57,036 bases of DNA. Source: Streptosporangiaceae bacterium (lineage in GTDB: Bacteria > Actinomycetota > Actinomycetes > Streptosporangiales > Streptosporangiaceae). The stretch spans positions 1 through 57,036 of the forward strand of contig JAFARZ010000432.1 of assembly GCA_019245115.1 (NCBI GenBank), written 5' to 3'. Positions 51,774-57,036 of the stretch are shown here, in pieces (the first letter of the stretch is position 1; each line of letters begins with the position of its first letter). The notes below the pieces were generated by a model. It did not search any database, was not told where the DNA came from, and was given only the letters and a program-made list of their open reading frames with translations. The position numbers were made by a program, and so were the translations under genes.

Positions 51774-52796
51774 ATGCGACGTAGACGCTTTCCGGTGGCG
51801 CTCGCCTTCTGCGGCATGCTGACGGCGGCAGCGGTGGCCGGGTGCGCGAGTTCCGGGAGTTCCAGCGCGTCTGGGGGTTCCGGCACGAGCGCGCCGTCCC
51901 ATCCGACGTTCGTCTACCTGCAGACGGACGGCTCTCAGTCGTACTTCGTGCTGGAGGGCGACGGGGCGAAGACCGAGGCGGCGAAGCTGGGGGCCACGGT
52001 CAAGGTCTCGAACGAGAACAACAGCTCGTCCACGACGATCAGCGACATCCAGACGGCGATCGGCCAGCAGGTCAACGGGCTGATCGTGGTCGCGCCGGAT
52101 GCCTCCCTGGGCCCGCGCATGGTCAACCTGGCCAAGACCGCTAACGTCCCGATCATGGCTTCCGACAACGGTTTCGCCGCGAGCGACGGCAACCAGGTCC
52201 CGTTCGTGGGAATCGACGCGGCGGCGTTCGGCGAAAGTACCGGATCCATCCTGATGGGCTACTACAACCAGCTCCACTGGTCGGCGGCCAGCACCTACAT
52301 GCTCCTGTTCACCAACCCGGCACTGCCTACCTGCAACCTACGGACGAATGCCGAGGAGGCCAAGGTCGTCGCCAGCGGCTTGCCCAAGAGCCACGTCATC
52401 GCCGTGCCCACGACCGACAACACCACGCAGGCGGCGTTCAACAACACCGGGCCGGTCAAGACGTCGCATCCGCAGGCGAAGGACTGGATGGTCGCCGGGT
52501 GCAATGACGATGTGGCGTTCGGCGGCGCCAAGGCGCTGGTCAGCGCCGGCGTGCCGGCCTCCGGCGTCGACGCGGTGGGCCTCGGCGGGGACCTCGCGTG
52601 CCAGGTGTGGGGCTCCGGTGCACCCGATGTGGGCTTCCGCGGGACCAACTACATCTATCCGAATGCGATCGGGGCGGCCGCCGTGCGCGAGATGTACGAC
52701 AACGTCGTCAAGCACGAGTCGTTCCCGGCCAACACCTACGTGTCGCCGATCCAGATGTCCCGGTCGGACTACACGACCGTCGACAAGTCCTGCTGA
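51774..52796 (+). CDS. Sugar ABC transporter substrate-binding lipoprotein
   Basis: 340 residues. Lipoprotein signal with lipobox AVAGC (Cys24), then a Ser/Gly linker and a periplasmic-binding-protein type 1 fold: TISDIQTAIGQQVNGLIVVA, PIMASDNGFAASDG, VGIDAAAFGESTGSILMGYY, WMVAGCNDDVAFGGAKAL. The group binds ribose, galactose, arabinose and similar pentoses or hexoses. Start ATG seven bases after AGGAGG. Followed by permease and ATPase with TGATG and GTGA overlaps. Likely imports the sugar oxidised by the divergent operon. Confidence 0.9.
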   Translation: MRRRRFPVALAFCGMLTAAAVAGCASSGSSSASGGSGTSAPSHPTFVYLQTDGSQSYFVLEGDGAKTEAAKLGATVKVSNENNSSSTTISDIQTAIGQQVNGLIVVAPDASLGPRMVNLAKTANVPIMASDNGFAASDGNQVPFVGIDAAAFGESTGSILMGYYNQLHWSAASTYMLLFTNPALPTCNLRTNAEEAKVVASGLPKSHVIAVPTTDNTTQAAFNNTGPVKTSHPQAKDWMVAGCNDDVAFGGAKALVSAGVPASGVDAVGLGGDLACQVWGSGAPDVGFRGTNYIYPNAIGAAAVREMYDNVVKHESFPANTYVSPIQMSRSDYTTVDKSC

Positions 52797-53866
52797 TGGC
52801 CGCGGTGCGAAAGGCGCCTGAGGCCGCCCGGCTCGCGGGCGCCCGCAGGGCCGGCGCGCTCGCCGCGGTCTCTCGCGATCTGTACGTCGACCTGGCACTG
52901 GTCGCCGCCCTGGCGGTGCTGCTCGTCGTGTTCGGCGTGGCGAGCAACGGGCGGGAATTCCTCGAGACCAACCTCGTGAGCATCCTGGACGCCGGATCGA
53001 TCCTCGGCGTGGTCACCGTCGGCCAGGTCATCGTCATGATCTCCGGCAACCTGGACATCTCCGTCGGCTCGAGCACCGGCCTCGTGACCGCGGCACTGGC
53101 CGAGGTGATCGCGCACTCCCACGCCAACCTCGCCCTCGGCCTGGTGGCCGCCGTCGCGGTCGGCCTGGTCGCGGGAGTGATCAACGGAGCCGCGGTCGCG
53201 TACGCGCGGGTCAACTCGGTCATCGCCACGCTGGCGACCTACTCGGCGTATCTCGGCGTGGCGCTACTTGTCACGAACGGGCAGGAGGTCGGGATCGACA
53301 GCTCCGCACTAGGCACCCTGGGCACCGGCAAGGTGCTGTCGGTGCCGTACCTCGTGATCGTGCTCATCGCGGTGACCGCGATCGCGATGACCCTCATGCG
53401 CCACTCGCTCGGCGGGCACCGGGTGTACGCGGTAGGCGGCAGCCAGCAGGCGTCCCTGGTGGCCGGGATCAGGGTTCAGCGGTACCTGTTCGTGGTGTTC
53501 CTGCTCAGCGGCCTGTGCGCGGCGATCGCCGGCGTGATGCTGGCCGGCCAGACCGGTACCGCGCAGCCGACCGAGGGCAGCGTGGGACTCGAGCTGACGG
53601 CCATCACCGCGGTCCTGCTCGGCGGCACCGGCCTCAACGGCGGGACGGGGACGGTGTTCGGCGCCGTCCTCGGCGTGCTCGTCCTGTCTACCCTGGACAA
53701 TGGATTGCTGCTGCTCGGCGTCCCGGCGTTCTGGCAGCAAGTGGCCACCGGTGCCGTCCTTATGATCGCCGTGCTGCTCCAGGACATCTCCGGCCATCGC
53801 AACCGGCTGCGGGCCATGCGGGCGGCCAGAAGGAGAGCCCAGCGCGCGGCGGGAGCCGCGCTGTGA
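52796..53866 (+). CDS. Sugar ABC transporter permease (RbsC type)
   Basis: 356 residues with about ten membrane helices. The family elements VGQVIVMISGNLDISVGS, INGAAVAYARVNSVIATLAT, GGHRVYAVGGSQQASLVAGI and AVLLGGTGLNGGTGTVFGAV are those of BPD_transp_2 sugar permeases; EAA-like loop present. ATG overlaps the stop of the binding protein (TGATG). One permease gene means a homodimeric channel, as in ribose and fructose importers. Confidence 0.92.
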   Translation: MAAVRKAPEAARLAGARRAGALAAVSRDLYVDLALVAALAVLLVVFGVASNGREFLETNLVSILDAGSILGVVTVGQVIVMISGNLDISVGSSTGLVTAALAEVIAHSHANLALGLVAAVAVGLVAGVINGAAVAYARVNSVIATLATYSAYLGVALLVTNGQEVGIDSSALGTLGTGKVLSVPYLVIVLIAVTAIAMTLMRHSLGGHRVYAVGGSQQASLVAGIRVQRYLFVVFLLSGLCAAIAGVMLAGQTGTAQPTEGSVGLELTAITAVLLGGTGLNGGTGTVFGAVLGVLVLSTLDNGLLLLGVPAFWQQVATGAVLMIAVLLQDISGHRNRLRAMRAARRRAQRAAGAAL

Positions 53867-54978
53867 TCCCGGCGGTGGCGCCGCCGCCGCGGCTGGCCGC
53901 GGTCGGGCTGGCCAAGGAGTACGGGCACGTGGTGGCGCTGGACGGAGTATCCGTCGAGTTCAAGCCCGGGCTGACCGGCATCGTCGGTGACAACGGCGCG
54001 GGCAAGTCGACGCTTATGCGGATCCTGTCCGGTGCCGAGGTGGCAGACGAGGGCTCGGTGCTGATCGACGGGCAGCCGCGGGCCTTCGGATCGGCCCTGG
54101 ACGCCCGGCTGGCCGGGATCGAGTCGCTCTACCAGGATCTGGCGCTGGTTGACACGATGTCGGTGGCGGACAATATCTTCCTCGGCCGGGAGATAACCCG
54201 CCGGATACTCGGTATACGTACCGTCGACCGCCGCCGCATGCGTCAGGAGGCCGACCAGGTGCTGGCCACCGTGCGGATCTCGATGCCCTCGTCACGGGCA
54301 GGTGTCCGGCAGCTGAGCGGCGGCCAGCGCCAGGCTGTCGCCATCGCCAGAGCGCTCCACTTCAAGGCGCGGGTGCTGTTGCTCGACGAGCCGACAGCCG
54401 CGCTTGGACCGAGGGAGACGGCGGCCTTCCTGGACCTGATCCAGGATGTGGCCTACCGCGGCGAGACCGTGGTGATGGTGGGGCACAACCTGCCGCAGAT
54501 GCTCGAACTGGCCGACCATCTGCTCGTGATGCGGGCCGGGCGGGTCCGGGCCACCCTGAATCCCAAGGAGACAACCCTGCGCGACCTGGCCGAGCTAATG
54601 GTCGGCTCCGCCTTACGCGATCGCGAAAACCTCATTTATAACGAACGTTCTGTGGTTCTTCTCCCCAGACGCTTTACCCGGTCACGGGATTGTGACTTTC
54701 ATTGCTGCCAGGGCGGGGGCTCCTCGGCGCTGCCCCGTCAAGGGCTGTCCTGGTGCCCGCTTTGGTGCCTGCGCCGGGGCACCCGGCTGCCCCGGGCGGC
54801 GGGCGGGCCCGCGGGTGCCGGGCGGCCGGAAGCGGCGCCCTCGGCCGTCCCCTCCGGTACCGCCCCGTCCCGCGGCTGGGCAGGCGTCCGGCCGGGGGCC
54901 GCGGAGGTCATCATGGCCGACACTGCGGCGCGTACCGCTGCGGGCCCGCCGCCGGGCGGCACCTTCAACGAGACGTAG
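53863..54978 (+). CDS. Sugar ABC transporter ATPase, single domain with abnormal C-terminal extension
   Basis: 371 residues. ATPase body ~10-255: Walker A GDNGAGKST, Q-loop ESLYQDLALVDTMS, signature LSGGQRQAVAIARA, Walker B VLLLDEPTAALG, switch His in VVMVGHNLPQ. It is a one-domain (FrcA-like) subunit; many sugar ATPases have two. After LRDLAELMVGSALRDRE the frame continues about 110 residues with no fold (Arg/Pro/Gly-rich) and overlaps the convergent gene by 241 bases. The native stop seems lost. GTG start overlaps the permease stop. Confidence 0.85.
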   Translation: MIPAVAPPPRLAAVGLAKEYGHVVALDGVSVEFKPGLTGIVGDNGAGKSTLMRILSGAEVADEGSVLIDGQPRAFGSALDARLAGIESLYQDLALVDTMSVADNIFLGREITRRILGIRTVDRRRMRQEADQVLATVRISMPSSRAGVRQLSGGQRQAVAIARALHFKARVLLLDEPTAALGPRETAAFLDLIQDVAYRGETVVMVGHNLPQMLELADHLLVMRAGRVRATLNPKETTLRDLAELMVGSALRDRENLIYNERSVVLLPRRFTRSRDCDFHCCQGGGSSALPRQGLSWCPLWCLRRGTRLPRAAGGPAGAGRPEAAPSAVPSGTAPSRGWAGVRPGAAEVIMADTAARTAAGPPPGGTFNET

Positions 54979-56036
54979 GCGGCAGCGCCTGCGGGGATGG
55001 GCAGCCAGAAGTTGACCAGCCGCCAGCCGAGCACGCCGAGGGTGGCCACGCTGCGGGTGATGCCGAAACTGACCAGCAGCAGCGGCGCGACCGAGTCGAT
55101 CACGCCCAGCCCCGCCGGGGTCACCGGCAGCACCCCGGCGACGTTGGCGATCCCGTAGGCGGCGAACAGCTCCACCGGATCGGCGATGCGGCCGAAGGCG
55201 GCCACGAAACACCACAGCGAAGCGGCGTCCAGCAGCCAGTTCAGGCTGGCCCATCCCAGCGAGGCGGCCATCACGTTCTTGTCGTGGCCCAGCGCGGACA
55301 GCGAGGTCCCGGCATCGCGGACGGCCCGTTCCAGGCGGTCACCGCCCACGCCGGGAATCTTGTCCCCGGCTGCGCGGATCAGCCGGGAGGCGCGCGCGGC
55401 GCCGCGGGTGACCCCGAGTACCAGGGCCGCGACCGCGGCCAGCAGCACGGCACCGGTGATAGCCACGCTTACGTAGATGGGGTGGAACCCGGCCAACGGT
55501 ATTGAGATCACCAGCGACAGCCACAGCAGGACGTTCAGCACCACAGTCGAGCCCAGCCCCTTGGCCGCCATCATCACCCCGGCGTCGTTGCCGGTGATGC
55601 CCTCGGCGGTGAACAGCCGGTAGCCGAGCCCGGCGCTGCCCAGTGTGCCGGCCGGGATGACGTGCGCCACCGCCGCCGCGGCCAGGTCGATGCGGAACAG
55701 CCGGGACAGGCCCGGCCTGCCCCGCGGCGGGAGCAGCGCCCTGGTCAGCAGCCCGTAGCAGAACAGCGACGCGGCCTCCAGCGCCACCCCGGCGATCAGC
55801 CACGCCGTGTTCACCCGCCCCAGCAGGGACAGGTCCTTGCTGGCCCCCACCAGCTCAGGTACCACCAGGTACTCGGTCACCAGCAGCACCGCGAAGATCA
55901 CCACGCCGCGGCGCAGCGGCCTGACCAGGAACGGAAACCACGCCAGCCAGGCCCGGCACCAGCGCCGCCAGCCGCCCGGGGCGGCGCCGCCGTTACCGGT
56001 CACCGGCGGCTGGCTTTGTCCCGGCCTGGCCCGCAT
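54738..56036 (-). CDS. UPF0104/lysylphosphatidylglycerol synthase TM-like membrane protein
   Basis: 432 residues with about eight membrane helices, including LSLLGRVNTAWLIAGVALEA, HVIPAGTLGSAGLGYRLFTA and NVAGVLPVTPAGLGVIDSVA. The GxxP-type and PAGLGVID motifs mark the YbhN/AglD-like family (flippase-like domain of MprF without the synthase). The family is implicated in lipid or glycolipid handling. The last ~75 residues are disordered and basic and are encoded over the tail of the ABC ATPase frame. Standalone. Confidence 0.85.
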   Translation of the reverse strand: MRARPGQSQPPVTGNGGAAPGGWRRWCRAWLAWFPFLVRPLRRGVVIFAVLLVTEYLVVPELVGASKDLSLLGRVNTAWLIAGVALEAASLFCYGLLTRALLPPRGRPGLSRLFRIDLAAAAVAHVIPAGTLGSAGLGYRLFTAEGITGNDAGVMMAAKGLGSTVVLNVLLWLSLVISIPLAGFHPIYVSVAITGAVLLAAVAALVLGVTRGAARASRLIRAAGDKIPGVGGDRLERAVRDAGTSLSALGHDKNVMAASLGWASLNWLLDAASLWCFVAAFGRIADPVELFAAYGIANVAGVLPVTPAGLGVIDSVAPLLLVSFGITRSVATLGVLGWRLVNFWLPIPAGAAAYVSLKVPPGGGPAAVRAAVSAMMTSAAPGRTPAQPRDGAVPEGTAEGAASGRPAPAGPPAARGSRVPRRRHQSGHQDSP

Positions 56037-56187
56037 CGCACCCGGCTACCCCGGATCCGGGCCGCGATGCCTGCCGGGCGGGCATCGCCGCCGGGCGGCG
56101 CCTGGCACCGCCGGGCCGGGCAAACCGCGGGGGGAGGGGGCACAGGTTGAGGATGTTATGCAGCCTGTGACGAAGGGCGTGGCGGTG

Positions 56188-56364
56188 TCAGCGCCGACGG
56201 CGGGGTGCCCGCCATGCGGTGCCGATGCCGGCCTGGTGCAGGGCCAGGCAGGCCAGGCCGGCGAGTAGCAGCCCGGTGGGGGTGAATGCCTGGTCGGTGA
56301 CGGTGCTGGTGGCGTTGATGATGAACGCGATGACGAAGATGATGGCGGCGGCGATGGCGAGCAT
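56188..56364 (-). CDS. Very small membrane protein
   Basis: 58 residues. Start ATG 56362-56364 follows GAGGGAG with good spacing. Two hydrophobic stretches (LAIAAAIIFVIAFIIN and GLLLAGLACLALHQAGIG) joined by a short polar TSTVTDQAFTPT loop, ending in a basic RAPRRRR tail (inside-positive). It lies 39 bases downstream of the similar-sized membrane gene at 56404-56610 on the same strand, so probably one transcript. Small 'two-TM, RRRR' proteins of this kind are common and uncharacterised in actinomycetes. Confidence 0.7.
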   Translation of the reverse strand: MLAIAAAIIFVIAFIINATSTVTDQAFTPTGLLLAGLACLALHQAGIGTAWRAPRRRR

Positions 56365-56403
56365 CACGGCTCCCTCGTGGGTCCATGGCGGTGACGCTGG
56401 GGT

Positions 56404-56610
56404 TTACTTGCTGGGCTCGGGCAGGTGGCAGGACACTTTGGGGTTCACCCCGGCGTAGTTCAGCGGCCCCGCCAGGATGGTGACGATGATGGTGCCGGTC
56501 CCGGCGCAGCTTTCCGAGCCCTCGGAGTAGTAGTGCCGCTGCCCGGCGGCGATCGCGCCGATGATCAGCCAGATGAGCAGCAGCACCGTTACCGGCCGCG
56601 CCGTGCGCAT
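56404..56610 (-). CDS. Small membrane or exported protein
   Basis: 68 residues: basic start MRTARPVT, one hydrophobic helix (VLLLIWLIIGAIAAGQ), then about 45 residues with two cysteines (ESCAGTGT, KVSCHLPEP) likely facing outward. Recurs in actinomycete genomes as an unnamed protein, often beside a second tiny membrane gene as here. Ribosome site GGAGG seven bases upstream. Confidence 0.7.
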   Translation of the reverse strand: MRTARPVTVLLLIWLIIGAIAAGQRHYYSEGSESCAGTGTIIVTILAGPLNYAGVNPKVSCHLPEPSK

Positions 56611-56866
56611 CGCCGCCTCCTGTCCGCGGCGCCCGGGGGCGTGCCGCTGATGAGGGTCCCGGCCCGGTGCCGGGGAGCCTTGCCTGGTGCAGTTGGTCTA
56701 CCAATACCAGTACCGGTGTCTGGCGTGGCGGCTTTCGGGCGGGAATCCTTCGGATTGTCATCGGCGGGCGGCGGGGGCTACCGGGTGAGCTTACGCGTGG
56801 GTAGGCTGGGCTGCCCTGGCGCGGCCGTGCCGGGGTGAGGCTGGCAGCGGGAGTGGGGAGGCCGCG

Positions 56867-57036
56867 ATGAGCGTACCCGGGTTTTCCGCGGCGCTGCGGG
56901 TGCTGTGCCGCGATGCGGGGGGTGATGTGCACCGGGTGCTGGCGGCGGCGTGCGGGCCGGTGCCGGCCTGGGACCCGGTGGTGTACCTGGCTGATTTCTC
57001 CCGTCAGGTGCTCATCCCGCTGGCCGCCGGGATGGA
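56867..57036 (+). CDS. PP2C/SpoIIE-type phosphatase, N-terminal start (partial)
   Basis: The gene starts at ATG 56867, six bases after GGGGAG, and runs off the right edge. The 56 visible codons read MSVPGFSAALRVLCRDAGGD, VHRVLAAACG and VVYLADFSRQVLIPL. The last stretch is like the sensor-domain opening (xVVYLADYxxxxLxPL) of actinomycete SpoIIE/PP2C phosphatases. No catalytic residues are inside the window, so the call rests on that short resemblance. Confidence 0.5.
   Translation, partial: MSVPGFSAALRVLCRDAGGDVHRVLAAACGPVPAWDPVVYLADFSRQVLIPLAAGM

Noticed and set aside
1..57036. CRISPR array
   Set aside because: All tandem repeats found are contiguous or in-frame minisatellites without spacers of regular length, and no cas genes are present.

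Overview
High-GC actinomycete chromosomal DNA. The evidence is a strong G/C third-position bias, Streptomyces-like families (ROK, STAND-TPR regulators, SpoIIE-type N-terminus, MgtE_N/DUF1003 pair), frequent ATGA and TGATG gene overlaps, and one tRNA-Val(UAC). Nothing in the window fixes the genus.

Layout. (1) 1-4.2 kb: the tail of a secreted protein with tandem F5/8 type C (discoidin) modules, a ROK repressor, and a secreted discoidin plus double beta-helix protein. (2) 4.2-19.7 kb: ordinary metabolic and regulatory genes. These are a TetR/NAD-epimerase divergent pair, a GMC oxidoreductase opposite a MerR-SnoaL operon, the MgtE_N/DUF1003 pair, an ester cyclase, a CocE-type hydrolase followed by a gutted DUF885 gene, a secreted PNGase A-like protein, a duplicated-domain secreted protein and a homocysteine methyltransferase-like protein. 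(3) 19.7-30.3 kb: an XRE-STAND-TPR regulator, then a 2199-residue RHS polymorphic toxin. The toxin has a HINT pretoxin domain and a DUF4160-like tip, followed by an overlapping candidate immunity gene and an orphan EF-Tu domain III-like protein. (4) 30.3-35.8 kb: a methyltransferase, a decayed stretch, tRNA-Val, a cyclase-family hydrolase, a phosphotransferase and a dienelactone hydrolase. (5) 35.8-39.7 kb: a two-gene operon of a small two-TM protein and a 1168-residue STAND-TPR protein ending in a DnaJ C-terminal domain. The two proteins carry a similar short glycine-rich motif at opposite ends. (6) 40-42.8 kb: a membrane diguanylate cyclase, a broken junction and a two-domain VOC protein. 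(7) 42.9-55 kb: a galactose-catabolic island. It holds a GH27 alpha-galactosidase and a translationally coupled run of sugar dehydrogenase, GntR, galactonate dehydratase, epimerase, KDPGal aldolase, KDG kinase and SMP-30 lactonase. A sugar ABC importer is divergent from it. (8) 55-57 kb: a UPF0104 membrane protein, two very small membrane proteins and the start of a probable PP2C/SpoIIE phosphatase.

How parts fit. The island at 42.9-55 kb can be read as one pathway. Alpha-galactoside is cleaved outside the cell and the sugar is imported by the ABC system. It is then oxidised, lactone-opened, dehydrated, phosphorylated and split (De Ley-Doudoroff route) under GntR control. The two strongest candidates for undescribed biology are the STAND/DnaJ_C operon with its small membrane partner, and the RHS-HINT-DUF4160 toxin locus. 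The intergenic DNA also holds two families of dispersed palindromic repeats, and several genes contain in-frame minisatellite expansions.
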